DNA from: Clostridiaceae bacterium OM02-2AC
GTDB taxonomy: Bacteria; Bacillota_I; Bacilli_A; Erysipelotrichales; Erysipelotrichaceae
NCBI GenBank assembly: GCA_003481775.1
Contig: QULU01000056.1
Location: 1 to 18,234 of the forward strand
Reading direction: 5' to 3'
DNA: 18,234 nucleotides
Of the stretch, positions 7,452-14,773 are shown in pieces. Made by a program: the position numbers and the translations under genes. Numbering within the stretch: position 1 is the stretch's first letter; every line of letters starts with the position of its first letter. Below the pieces are notes generated by a model. It was given only the letters and a program-made list of their open reading frames with translations. It ran no database searches and was not told the DNA's origin.

Positions 7452-9408
7452 ACTTGCACTTCGCAATCTGAAACGCAGTCTCAAGGAATACAGTATTTAT
7501 GTATTTACAGTGACGATTACGATGACACTGCTCTATGCGTTTTTTGCGATTGCCTTTTCCGGTGAAATGCAGGATCTGGTAACGACCTATGACAATATCA
7601 AAAGTGTTATGATTATGGTCAGTGTTCTGGTAACGCTGATTATTGCCTGGCTGATTTATTATATATCGAATTTTATTTTGCAGAAGCGAAGCCGAGAATT
7701 CGGAATGTATCTGCTGCTGGGAATGAAACGCTCACAGGTCAGCCGCATGTTTCTGTTTGAACAGCTGGCTCTTGGGGCTGTCGGATTTTTGATCGGCTGT
7801 GTGCTCGGTATCTTCGTCTATGAATTACTGCACGCTATGCTGCTGAATATTTTTGATTATGAATATGCATTTCAGCTCTCCTTCTCCTGGAACGCATGTG
7901 GTGCTGCATTTCTCTGCTTTCTGAGTATCTACCTGCTGGAGCTGATCAGGGAAGGAATCGCTTTAAAAAAGCAGAGCATTCATACCATGCTGTATAATGC
8001 GAGCAGGAATGAGAAAACAGCGAAGGGCTCTCGTTTATCCGTATTCTACTTCCTGGCAGCTATCCTTCTGGCAGTAGCCGGATTGTATATGACACAGCAG
8101 TATCTGAGAAGTATGATAAACGGCCAGAGCTTAGATTCTATGCTGCTCATGCTGGGAGTATTTGCTATTGTCGTATCCATCTATCTGTTCTTTTATGGCA
8201 TATCGGCAGTGCTTGGGATTTTTCTGGACCGGCATAGAAAAATGAAATATAAGGGAAACTGCATGTATCTGTACGGACAGATTGCAGGCCGCTTGCGCTC
8301 CAATCGAACCGTGCTTGCTACACTGTCTTTACTGACTCTGCTGACCTTGCTCTTTCTGTGCATTGCATTGAAATTCAATGAGGTGAAGGAGCTGAGTAAT
8401 GCACGCTTTGTACCATTTGATATCATGGCAAGCAGCAGCACGAAGCTCAATATGAAATCAATTGAAGGCTATTTGCAGGAACATAAGATTTCGTATCAGT
8501 CAGCGGATATCCGCTACTATCAGCGTGAGGAACGTGATGACTTCTATTCTGTAGTAAAGGGGAAAAGCTATTTTACCGAGGATGAAAAGCATTCGGTTTA
8601 TATGAAGCAAAGCGATTTTAATAAGCTTCGCTCCTTGAAAGGATTACCAGCCGTAACGCTGGGGGCTGATGAGTATATGATAGTCTGCGCAGCAGATATC
8701 AAGGATATCCTGCAGGAATATGGTGCACAGCATACTCTGAATCTGCAGGGGAAGCGTCTGCAGCTACGTGATGTGGATGATACGGAATATGGGCAGACAC
8801 AGAACAGCGGCTATTATCTTGTCGTTGCAGATGCGTATGTCAAGCAAGCCAAGCCGTATTTTCGAGAATGGGTGGCGAATACCAATCCTGAGACTGAGGT
8901 GTCCTGGTATCAGGATACGGTCAATCAGTTTTTTGACGATAACAAGGAGCAGGTGGGGGACAGCTATTACAGCTATGCCTCTTATCGTGTGAAGGCGAAA
9001 TGGTTTGAGGAAAATGCTGTGGGTTTTGTCAGTATCTGCTTCTCTTTGTTTTATCTGTCGTTTATCTTCATCTGTATCAGTGCAACCATACTCGCAGTGC
9101 AGCAGCTTTCCGATGCTCACCGGCAGCGGTATTCCTATGCAATGCTGCATAAAATGGGGGTGAATCAAAGACAGCTGCATGCATTGCTGGCTAAGCAGAT
9201 TGCGGTTTATTTCATCATTCCGCTGGTGCTTCCAATCGTGTATCTGCTACCGATTATCCGCATGCTGGATGAGCTATTCGAGATGACATATGCCAGTGCG
9301 GATATGTATATTTATCTGGGTGGAAGTATGCTGTTCTTCCTTGTCGTTTACGGCTGTTATTATGTGATGGCATATCTTGGCTGCAAGAGGAATATCGATC
9401 AGATGTAA
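7438..9408 (+). CDS. FtsX-type ABC permease, BceB-like
   Basis: A 656-residue permease of the BceB class. It opens with LYAKLALRNLKRSLKEYSIY, the usual amphipathic start, and shows the family's pattern of helices: four early helices, two around residues 200-260, one at about 290-310, then a large extracellular domain (about 320-530, polar, with repeated YYQREERDDF- and SDFNKLRSLKG-type stretches), and three terminal helices. That large domain is the known ligand-recognition and signalling element of Bce transporters. The start at 7438 is chosen because GGTGGTG lies 6 nt upstream; in-frame GTG or ATG codons at 7426, 7429 and 7432 coincide with that SD. It is the last gene of the module. The module probably responds to a peptide antibiotic; which one is unknown. 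Confidence 0.92.
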   Translation: MLYAKLALRNLKRSLKEYSIYVFTVTITMTLLYAFFAIAFSGEMQDLVTTYDNIKSVMIMVSVLVTLIIAWLIYYISNFILQKRSREFGMYLLLGMKRSQVSRMFLFEQLALGAVGFLIGCVLGIFVYELLHAMLLNIFDYEYAFQLSFSWNACGAAFLCFLSIYLLELIREGIALKKQSIHTMLYNASRNEKTAKGSRLSVFYFLAAILLAVAGLYMTQQYLRSMINGQSLDSMLLMLGVFAIVVSIYLFFYGISAVLGIFLDRHRKMKYKGNCMYLYGQIAGRLRSNRTVLATLSLLTLLTLLFLCIALKFNEVKELSNARFVPFDIMASSSTKLNMKSIEGYLQEHKISYQSADIRYYQREERDDFYSVVKGKSYFTEDEKHSVYMKQSDFNKLRSLKGLPAVTLGADEYMIVCAADIKDILQEYGAQHTLNLQGKRLQLRDVDDTEYGQTQNSGYYLVVADAYVKQAKPYFREWVANTNPETEVSWYQDTVNQFFDDNKEQVGDSYYSYASYRVKAKWFEENAVGFVSICFSLFYLSFIFICISATILAVQQLSDAHRQRYSYAMLHKMGVNQRQLHALLAKQIAVYFIIPLVLPIVYLLPIIRMLDELFEMTYASADMYIYLGGSMLFFLVVYGCYYVMAYLGCKRNIDQM

Positions 9409-9417
9409 ACAGAAACA

Positions 9418-9440
9418 GGGATTCCTATGACAGGAATCCC
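9418..9440 (+). terminator. Hairpin after the permease gene
   Basis: A perfect 9-bp stem GGGATTCCT/AGGAATCCC with a 5-nt loop, 10 nt after the stop codon. Only ATTT follows, so the T tract is weak. It may be an inefficient terminator or a 3' stabilising hairpin. Confidence 0.55.
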
Positions 9441-9524
9441 ATTTCAGGTAAAAAATGTGGGACAAGACGGTTTATGCAGCTGATAAAACTCCCTGCTGAC
9501 CTGCTTGGGTGACATTTATGAAAC

Positions 9525-9552
9525 TTGTAATTCCTTCAAAATATGATATACT
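9525..9552 (+). promoter_or_regulatory. Promoter of the M50 protease gene
   Basis: TTGTAA (9525-9530), a 16-nt spacer and TATACT (9547-9552) preceded by TGA, an extended -10. SD GGAGGA at 9567-9572 follows. Confidence 0.7.
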
Positions 9553-9578
9553 AACACTATTCTATTGGAGGAATGTTT

Positions 9579-10229
9579 ATGGATATTCGTGGTTTTTTTG
9601 CTGATCTAATCTATATACTGCCTGCTGTTGCGATTGCACTTTCCGTGCATGAATTCGCACATGCATTTGTTTCCTATAAGCTGGGTGATATCTCCCAGAA
9701 GGAACGCGGCAGACTTACCTTAAATCCCCTCAAGCATCTGGATCCGTTTGGTACCCTGTCTCTGATTTTCTTTGGCTTTGGATGGGCGAAGCCGGTACAG
9801 GTTGATCCCTATTTCTACCGTAACAAAAAGGATGGTATGATCTGGACGGCAATGGCAGGTCCGCTGATGAATTTCATTGTCGGCTTTCTGATGGTCATAC
9901 TGTATATGCTGTTCATTCGCTTTGGTTTGCTGTATAAAAACGGGTTTACCTATTATCTGTTTCAGGTAATCGGTACTACCGCTTCCATCAATGTCGGCCT
10001 TGGTATTTTCAATCTAATACCGATACCGCCGCTGGATGGCTCCAAAATACTGATGGGTATCCTAAAGGAAGAAACTTATTTCAAGCTGATGCAATATGAA
10101 ATGTATCTATCCTTCATCATGATTTTCCTGTTAATGACTGGGGTACTGGATGGACCGCTGATTCATGCCAGAGAGGCTATTTTGGATGTATTCGTCAAAG
10201 TGGCAAGCATGATCACCGGCCTTGGCTAA
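9579..10229 (+). CDS. Site-2 protease family (M50) membrane metalloprotease
   Basis: A 216-residue polytopic membrane protein of the M50B type found widely in Bacillota (YwhC-like). The zinc motif HEFAH (His24, Glu25, His28) lies in the first helix, and the distal zinc/active-site loop reads NLIPIPPLDGSK, where Asp is the third metal ligand. Both are intact, so it is probably an active intramembrane protease. There is no PDZ domain, unlike RseP/RasP. The start at 9579 is taken because GGAGGA ends 6 nt upstream; the in-frame ATG at 9573 directly abuts the SD. It has its own promoter and is followed by a decayed acetyltransferase, so it is probably monocistronic. Its substrates are not evident from context. 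Confidence 0.9.
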   Translation: MDIRGFFADLIYILPAVAIALSVHEFAHAFVSYKLGDISQKERGRLTLNPLKHLDPFGTLSLIFFGFGWAKPVQVDPYFYRNKKDGMIWTAMAGPLMNFIVGFLMVILYMLFIRFGLLYKNGFTYYLFQVIGTTASINVGLGIFNLIPIPPLDGSKILMGILKEETYFKLMQYEMYLSFIMIFLLMTGVLDGPLIHAREAILDVFVKVASMITGLG

Positions 10230-10235
10230 AGGAAG

Positions 10236-10648
10236 CTACAGCTTGAAAAGGCATCACCAGAGCATGCAACGGACATAACAGCCTTGCTGAAAGGATGCCT
10301 TACCTGCAAAGGGATTCCGGCAATGGACCTATAGGAATGTGACATCCGCCGGGAGCTTTTATGTACTTATGTGCTTTTGGCAGATTATACAGTGGTTGCT
10401 TCCTTCTGTATAAAACCGTATAAAACAAATGCAGCGTATGCTTACCGTATTGCTATGCATCCCGATTATCAGGGAAGGGTATAGGAAAGGCAAGCAATCT
10501 GTACCTGGCTGAAAAGCTATGAACAGCCAGTTTATCTGGATTGCTGGAACGGAAATGAGTATTACAGAGCTTATATAAGGAAAATGGCGGTCATAGGATT
10601 GGCGTATTTCCGGAAGCTGATTATGAAATATGCGTATTTTGTTTCTAA
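10236..10648 (+). pseudogene. Decayed GNAT-family acetyltransferase
   Basis: Conceptual translation in shifting frames recovers a whole GNAT domain. The first frame gives LQLEKASPEHATDITALLKG, then a TAG stop at 10332-10334, then ECDIRRELLCTYVLLADY, TVVASF and RIAMHPDYQG. At about 10478 one G appears to be missing from the acetyl-CoA loop: restoring it gives the canonical Q-G-R-G-I-G-K-A. A TGA and a further shift near 10519 follow, then PVYLDCWNGNEYYRAY, and another shift near 10579 gives ENGGHRIGVFPEADYEICVF and a stop at 10648. The normal start codon is replaced (CTA CAG CTT where ATG would be expected). At least one nonsense change and three frameshifts mean it cannot make the enzyme. Decay looks fairly recent because motifs remain sharp. 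Confidence 0.85.
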
Positions 10649-10688
10649 AAAAGGGATCGTAGCGGAAATCAGCGTTATGGTCCCTTTT
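10649..10688. terminator. Long terminator hairpin after the GNAT pseudogene
   Basis: A 16-bp stem with three G-U pairs: AAAAGGGATCGTAGCG (10649-10664) with CGTTATGGTCCCTTTT (10673-10688) and an 8-nt loop. It abuts the pseudogene stop codon. The flanking A run gives a T6 tail on the minus strand as well, so it could act in both directions. Confidence 0.8.
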
Positions 10689-10759
10689 CGTTGTAAGCGG
10701 AGACGGAAGTCTAAACAGGTTTCATAATCCGACGAATAATTGAAATATCAATTTCCTAT

Positions 10760-10844
10760 CCTTTGGGAATATGGAAAAAAGAGAAGCCTTCTCATACTTT
10801 GCATATGGGAATATAAAAAAAAGGAAGCTTCGTCATACCTTGCA
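10760..10844. repeat. Two tandem imperfect copies of a ~42-bp unit
   Basis: Copy 1 (about 10760-10803) and copy 2 (about 10802-10844) share in order GGGAATAT, a purine/A run, GAAGC, TTC, TCATAC and TTGCA, with only a few substitutions and one or two indels. Read on the minus strand each copy has a small dyad (GAGAA-GGC-TTCTC in copy 1, GAAGCTTC in copy 2) followed by six to eight T residues, so each looks like a short terminator. They lie just past the main glmS terminator and face it. They may be backup terminators or a small genomic repeat family. Confidence 0.6.
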
Positions 10845-10847
10845 CAC

Positions 10848-10875
10848 AAAAAGGGCATTTTCCATGCCCTCTTTT
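10848..10875 (-). terminator. glmS terminator
   Basis: On the minus strand the stem GGGCAT/ATGCCC (plus 10853-10858 and 10864-10869) with a short loop is followed by TTTTT. It lies about 80 nt past the glmS stop codon; T residues on the other side also allow plus-strand activity. Confidence 0.82.
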
Positions 10876-10954
10876 CTATATTTAACCGCAGATGTGCGAA
10901 AGTGTGTGTAGTATCAGGAAATTGAATGTAAACGCACATCACACGTTAAATACC

Positions 10955-12772
10955 TTATTCTACCGTGACAGACTTAGCCAGATTACGCGGCTGATCGATT
11001 TCACATCCACGCAGACTGGCAATTTCATAGGCCATCAGCTGTAATGGAATCACCGTCAGGATTCCCTGAATCAACTTATCCACCTTCGGTACCACCAGCA
11101 CATCATCATAATAATCCGAAGCGATATCAAGGTCATCGCTGATCAACAGCACGACATAAGCCCCCCGTGCTTTAACCTCCTTGATATTGCTGATTGTTTT
11201 CTCATATAAATCCTCATCCGTTGCAAGTGCAATGACCGGAGTTCCCTTTTCAATTAAGGAGATGGTACCATGCTTCAATTCACCGGCAGCATAGGCCTCG
11301 GAATGGATATAGGAAATTTCCTTCAGCTTCAGACTACCCTCCATGGATAGCGAGTAATCCAATCCGCGACCGATGAAGAAGACATCGTTGTGCTCGTATA
11401 TTTTTTTTGCGAATGCCTTGTATTGATCAGAATCTATCAGCTTCTGCATATGCTGCGGCAAATCCTTTAATTCCTTCGTAATGCGTGCGGCCTCCTCTTC
11501 ATCAATATTACCGTGAACATAGGCCAGATTGCAGGCAATCAGAGAAAGAACCGCGACCTGTGTACAATATGCCTTTGTTGTGGCGACACAGATTTCCGGA
11601 CCTGCCTTTGTATAGATGACGAAGCTGGCGTCTCTTGCGATTGTGGAGCCGATAACATTGACGATTGCCAGAGTATCCACACCATGCTCTTTCGCAAGAT
11701 TCAATGCTGCAATCGTATCGGCGGTTTCCCCGGATTGTGATACCAGAATAACAAGCGTTTTATCCGTGAAAATCGGATTTGCATAGCGATATTCACTGGC
11801 ACATACACAGTCCACATGAATCCGTGCTTTTGTTTCAATCAGAGATTTTGCAATCATCCCCGCATACATGGCACTTCCGCAGGCAACGATGTGAATATCG
11901 TTGTACTTTGCCAGATTCGGCATGGTATTCAGCAGATCCTTCATATCCACCTGCATGAGAGAATCTATCGTTTTCTTAACGACCTCCGGCTCCTCATGAA
12001 TTTCCTTCAGCATGAAATGCTCATAGCCATCCTTCTGAATATCTCTGATATCCAGATTTGTCACAAGAATATCGCGTTTTACAAAATCTCCCTGTAAGGT
12101 CTTGATGACAATGCCTTCACTGCTGCAGCGTGCAATTTCTTCATGCTCCAGAAGCAGATATTTGTTTGTGTACTTCAGAAATGCGGAAATATCACTTGCG
12201 AGGAATGCCTTGTCACTTGCAACCCCCAGCACTAGCGGTGAGTTCTTGCGCATGGCATAAATGGCATCTGTTTCATCCGCAAAGATAATGGCAAAGGCAA
12301 AGGAGCCGCGGAAGTGACGATACGCACATGCCAGAGCCTGCTGCTTATCCTTCTTCAAAAAATAACAGTAATCAATATAGGCACAGGCAATTTCACTGTC
12401 AGTGTCACTCTGGAATGTATAGCCTGCATTTTCCAGTTCTTTTTTCAGCTCATTATAGTTCTCAATAATACCGTTGTGAACAAGGGTGGTACTGCCGCTT
12501 TGATGCGGGTGAGAATTGCGTTCACTCGGCTCTCCATGCGTTGCCCAGCGTGTATGCGCAATTCCTAGCGAACCGCTGGCTATATGAACAGCCTCCATTT
12601 TTTCCTTCAGAAAGCTGACCTTCCCCTTTGCCTTAACGACCTGAACCTCACCATCCTGTACAACAGCGACTCCCGCAGAGTCATAGCCTCGATACTCCAG
12701 AGCCTCTAGGCCCTCAATTAAAACACTATTTGAGATATTGCATAATCCCGCATAGCCAATGATTCCACACAT
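10955..12772 (-). CDS. glmS: Glutamine-fructose-6-phosphate aminotransferase (isomerizing)
   Basis: Makes glucosamine 6-phosphate from fructose 6-phosphate and glutamine, the entry step to peptidoglycan amino sugars. The 605-residue length is standard. The N-terminal Ntn glutaminase domain starts MCGIIGYAG, where Cys2 becomes the nucleophile after Met removal, and contains RWATHGEPSERNSHPH and HNGIIENY. Two SIS sugar-isomerase domains follow, with VACGSAMYAGMIAK, VSQSGETADTIAAL, CVASEYRY-like and EAYAAGELKHGTISL segments, and the C-terminus ends PRNLAKSVTVE as in the family. SD GGAGGAC (12784-12778) is 5 nt from the ATG. The leader is short and carries no recognisable glmS ribozyme. The gene is monocistronic with a terminator near 10848. 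Confidence 0.98.
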   Translation of the reverse strand: MCGIIGYAGLCNISNSVLIEGLEALEYRGYDSAGVAVVQDGEVQVVKAKGKVSFLKEKMEAVHIASGSLGIAHTRWATHGEPSERNSHPHQSGSTTLVHNGIIENYNELKKELENAGYTFQSDTDSEIACAYIDYCYFLKKDKQQALACAYRHFRGSFAFAIIFADETDAIYAMRKNSPLVLGVASDKAFLASDISAFLKYTNKYLLLEHEEIARCSSEGIVIKTLQGDFVKRDILVTNLDIRDIQKDGYEHFMLKEIHEEPEVVKKTIDSLMQVDMKDLLNTMPNLAKYNDIHIVACGSAMYAGMIAKSLIETKARIHVDCVCASEYRYANPIFTDKTLVILVSQSGETADTIAALNLAKEHGVDTLAIVNVIGSTIARDASFVIYTKAGPEICVATTKAYCTQVAVLSLIACNLAYVHGNIDEEEAARITKELKDLPQHMQKLIDSDQYKAFAKKIYEHNDVFFIGRGLDYSLSMEGSLKLKEISYIHSEAYAAGELKHGTISLIEKGTPVIALATDEDLYEKTISNIKEVKARGAYVVLLISDDLDIASDYYDDVLVVPKVDKLIQGILTVIPLQLMAYEIASLRGCEIDQPRNLAKSVTVE

Positions 12773-12867
12773 AAATTGTCCTCCATTTTCGTTATTGTTC
12801 TAATTCTATGATAAAAAAGCATACGAAAAAAATATGTTTGTGCATGTATGCATTACAATAAGCATAC
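12773..12867 (-). other. glmS upstream region with repeated GCATAC hexamers
   Basis: Reading the minus strand toward glmS, the hexamer GTATGC/GCATAC occurs three times, at plus positions 12819-12824 (GCATAC), 12846-12851 (GTATGC) and 12862-12867 (GCATAC). The outer pair around 12846-12867 forms an inverted repeat with a 10-nt centre. No confident -35/-10 pair is seen; weak -10-like sequences are TATCAT and TAGAAT between 12790 and 12815. The glmS ribozyme core is not present. The motifs could be a regulator site or chance in an AT-rich leader. Confidence 0.35.
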
Positions 12868-12937
12868 TGAAAATTGATAAAGCATGATAAAAAGAGTGAT
12901 AAGTCTTGTTGCTATGATATATAAATGTGTGATGAAA

Positions 12938-13063
12938 TCAGTTTTGTAGCAGTATGATCTTGCCTTTGTCTGAAATCTTTCGATCCACACGCAACCGTAA
13001 CAGTACCCGCCGAATCTTTCGATAACTGTTATCCTCGTCAACCACGTAGGTCCTGGCGCTCAT
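12938..13063 (-). CDS. Possible small basic protein (41 aa), unknown
   Basis: A short minus-strand frame reads MSARTYVVDEDNSYRKIRRV, then LLRLRVDRKISDKGKIILLQN. It is strongly basic in its second half and matches no family I recognise. Support comes from its surroundings: SD GAGGAA (13076-13071) 7 nt before the ATG, a good -10 TATACT (13114-13109), and a palindrome over the expected transcription start that recurs inside the frame. An upstream in-frame ATG at 13078 would give 46 residues but sits only 2 nt from GGGAGGG. A different overlapping frame (12853-13041) is longer but Cys/Tyr-rich and has no such signals. The frame is too short to be sure. Confidence 0.4.
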   Translation of the reverse strand: MSARTYVVDEDNSYRKIRRVLLRLRVDRKISDKGKIILLQN

Positions 13064-13094
13064 TACTATATTCCTCATGTCCCTCCCTGAAACA

Positions 13095-13136
13095 TAATAA
13101 CTGTTATTAGTATACTATACTTTCATGAGAATGCAA
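13095..13136 (-). promoter_or_regulatory. Promoter with overlapping palindromic operator
   Basis: On the minus strand TTGCAT (13136-13131), 16 nt, TATACT (13114-13109). A perfect 15-bp palindrome TAATAAC-T-GTTATTA (13095-13109) covers the expected start point. The core GATAAC-T-GTTATC recurs at 13021-13033 inside the small reading frame, 76 bp away. This spacing and placement suggest repression, possibly by the product of the small gene itself (inference). Confidence 0.45.
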
Positions 13137-13139
13137 CTT

Positions 13140-13407
13140 AATTTTTTCTTTCCTCTATCTCCTATTTTGCATGTAGTAGGGTGCAGTAACCAAATGCTTT
13201 TTCTCTGTTTTCACTATGCTATCCTTATATGGTATAGCGAAATCCTCCGCATTTTTTTCAGCGAGGATACGGCATAGCTGCTGTAATGTTTATAAACGAT
13301 TTTTCAGATTTGTTAAGGATGTATGAATAAATAACAGGAATTTGTACACGAATTCTGTATAAAATTTCAACCTTTAAATGAAATGAAAATTTTTCCAAAA
13401 AAGGGAA
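13140..13407. other. AT-rich intergenic stretch upstream of the SipW-type operon
   Basis: No gene is supported here. It holds an extra copy of the operator half-site (ATGGTATAG, 13229-13237) and an imperfect hairpin ATCCTCCGC/GCGAGGAT (13242-13250 and 13261-13268) with a T-rich loop. The remainder is AT-rich without clear -35/-10 pairs. Confidence 0.5.
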
Positions 13408-13473
13408 AGAAAACGCTTGCAAATAATTCAAATGCCTAGTATCATATGGTATAGACCAAATGGTATATACCAT
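13408..13473 (+). promoter_or_regulatory. SipW-type operon promoter with cre-like box and tandem operators
   Basis: TTGCAA (13417-13422), 17 nt, TATCAT (13440-13445). Over the -35 lies AGAAAACGCTTGCA (13408-13421), close to the CcpA cre consensus. Directly after the -10 are two adjacent 14-bp units: ATGGTATAGACCAA (13446-13459) and the perfect palindrome ATGGTATATACCAT (13460-13473), differing at two positions. A bound repressor would block the start site. The TGGTATAGACCA core is reminiscent of operators of GntR/HutC-type regulators such as DasR and NagR; that assignment is inference. Confidence 0.65.
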
Positions 13474-13499
13474 TGGCAGAGCCATAACAGGGGAAACCT

Positions 13500-13528
13500 T
13501 GTGATGCATGCGGCAGTGAGTCATCACA
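13500..13528 (+). other. Leader hairpin in the SipW-type operon 5' UTR
   Basis: TGTGATG (13500-13506) pairs with CATCACA (13522-13528), a 7-bp stem with a 15-nt loop, inside a leader of about 115 nt. No T run follows, so it is not a terminator. It may stabilise the mRNA or be chance. SD GAGAGGAA (13551-13558) follows. Confidence 0.35.
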
Positions 13529-13566
13529 GCACTGTTGCAGATTAGGTAAAGAGAGGAAAGAGACAA

Positions 13567-14214
13567 ATGAAAAAAACGTTATTTATGGGTGCTTTAGCAC
13601 TGACAATCGCTACGTCTATGGTTGCGGGAACCATGGCCGTTTACACACATGCAGATACACTGGCCGGAAAAACGGATGATATGGTCAGCGCGAAAAAGTT
13701 TTATATAAACTCTACAGCAACAAATGATATAAACATACAGCTGGCTCCGGGAAACGAAGAATTCTGGGATTTCCAGGTGACGAATCATAAGGATAATATC
13801 GTTACTGAGGTTCCGATGGATTTGAAGCTGAAGGTGGATTTGAAAAATGCAGCGGCACTGCCGGATCTTGTCTGCACGTTATATCGCGTGGATGGTGATA
13901 AGAATGTCGCATTGGCAAGTGGAACAAGAGCAGATGGCAGCACAACGATTGAATTAGAGAAGCTCGGTGAATTTGCCGCTAATGATAAAAAAGACAGCAC
14001 CTATAAGCTTGGCTTCTATTGGAAGGATACAGCTGGAAGCAATGATGCACTGGATACGGCAATCGGCAGTGGTGGCGCTATTAAAGATGACGGACAGACG
14101 AATCCAGGTGACACGCTATCCGGTATTTCTGTAACGGTAACCGGTACGCAGACCACGGATGCGCAAACCTTAAAGGATATGAATCAGCCGGAATATAAGC
14201 CTGCCAATAAATAA
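13567..14214 (+). CDS. TasA/camelysin-like exported protein with SipW-type signal
   Basis: A 215-residue secreted protein, first gene of the operon. The N-terminus MKKTLFMGALALTIATSMVA followed by GTMAVYTHAD parallels the TasA signal and cleavage region (GTWAAFND), so the mature protein probably begins near residues 25-27. The body (SAKKFYINSTATNDINIQLA, PGNEEFWDFQVTN) resembles the beta-sandwich start of TasA/camelysin proteins, which in Bacillus form extracellular matrix fibres after SipW processing. The rest is rich in Thr, Asp and Gly, has one Cys in the mature part, and shows no LPxTG anchor. No HExxH protease motif is seen, so I favour a structural rather than enzymatic role. SD GAGAGGAA is 8 nt from the ATG, and the signal peptidase gene follows after 19 nt. 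Family assignment rests on signal and fold-like pattern, not on a strong alignment. Confidence 0.75.
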   Translation: MKKTLFMGALALTIATSMVAGTMAVYTHADTLAGKTDDMVSAKKFYINSTATNDINIQLAPGNEEFWDFQVTNHKDNIVTEVPMDLKLKVDLKNAAALPDLVCTLYRVDGDKNVALASGTRADGSTTIELEKLGEFAANDKKDSTYKLGFYWKDTAGSNDALDTAIGSGGAIKDDGQTNPGDTLSGISVTVTGTQTTDAQTLKDMNQPEYKPANK

Positions 14215-14233
14215 ATAAGGAATATATAGGAAT

Positions 14234-14764
14234 ATGAAGCAGGATGTGTATACCAGCGAAGCACAGCTGCAGGCAATGCTGGACGAACTGGAGCATGCAC
14301 ATGATCTTGACAGCAAGGCACATACACACATTGCCAGAAGAAAGCTGTTCAAGCTGATTGGTAATCTGGCGGGCGTGCTTATCATTGCCTTTCTGTTTAT
14401 CACATGGCTGCAGGTGGAGGATGCAAGAAGCAGGGGAGAGGTACCGACCGTATGCGGTTATCAGATATATGAAGTGAAAACCGGCAGTATGGTGCCGACC
14501 ATCCCGGTGAAATCACTCATCCTCTCCCGCATTCCAAAGGACGCGGCAAAGCTTGCGGTCGGTGATATAGTTACCTTTCAGGATAACGGAGTAACCATAA
14601 CACACCGTATTGTTGAGGTGATACAGGAGAATGAATCGGTCGGCTATCGTACCAAGGGGGATAATCCCGCGAATTCTGTAGACCCCAATATTCTTACATC
14701 GGATCGCATACAGGCCGTTTATGTGATGAAGCTGCCCTTCCGGTTCACATCGGAAAGTGATTAG
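14234..14764 (+). CDS. sipW: SipW-type signal peptidase I
   Basis: A 176-residue membrane signal peptidase of the SipW/ER type, expected to cut the signal peptides of the flanking exported proteins outside the membrane. An acidic cytoplasmic N-terminus (about 1-35) precedes one helix (about 42-59). Catalytic boxes are KTGSMVPTI with Ser85, THRI with His124, and KGDNPANSVD with Asp143 and Asp150, so a Ser/His pair replaces the usual bacterial Ser/Lys. The C-terminal helix found in Bacillus SipW is missing; the protein ends just after the last strand (RFTSESD). A second, longer signal peptidase domain is encoded two genes downstream. The SD (TAAGGAA, 14216-14222) is somewhat distant, with AGG nearer the ATG. 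Confidence 0.9.
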   Translation: MKQDVYTSEAQLQAMLDELEHAHDLDSKAHTHIARRKLFKLIGNLAGVLIIAFLFITWLQVEDARSRGEVPTVCGYQIYEVKTGSMVPTIPVKSLILSRIPKDAAKLAVGDIVTFQDNGVTITHRIVEVIQENESVGYRTKGDNPANSVDPNILTSDRIQAVYVMKLPFRFTSESD

Positions 14765-14773
14765 GTGATTGCT

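Noticed and set aside
12773..12860. A glmS ribozyme in the glmS leader
   Set aside because: The conserved core and pseudoknot sequence could not be found, and the SD follows an AT-rich leader directly.
12853..13041. A 62-codon minus-strand frame upstream of glmS
   Set aside because: Cys/Tyr/Ile-rich translation without an SD; the overlapping 41-codon frame has the better promoter and SD arrangement.
13460..13473. Reading the ATGGTATATACCAT palindrome as a transcription terminator
   Set aside because: It is AT-rich with no loop and no T run, and lies just after a promoter -10, so an operator is more likely.
13258..13566. A 102-codon minus-strand frame in the leader region of the SipW-type operon
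   Set aside because: It would cover the promoter, operators and leader of the operon, and its composition is not gene-like.
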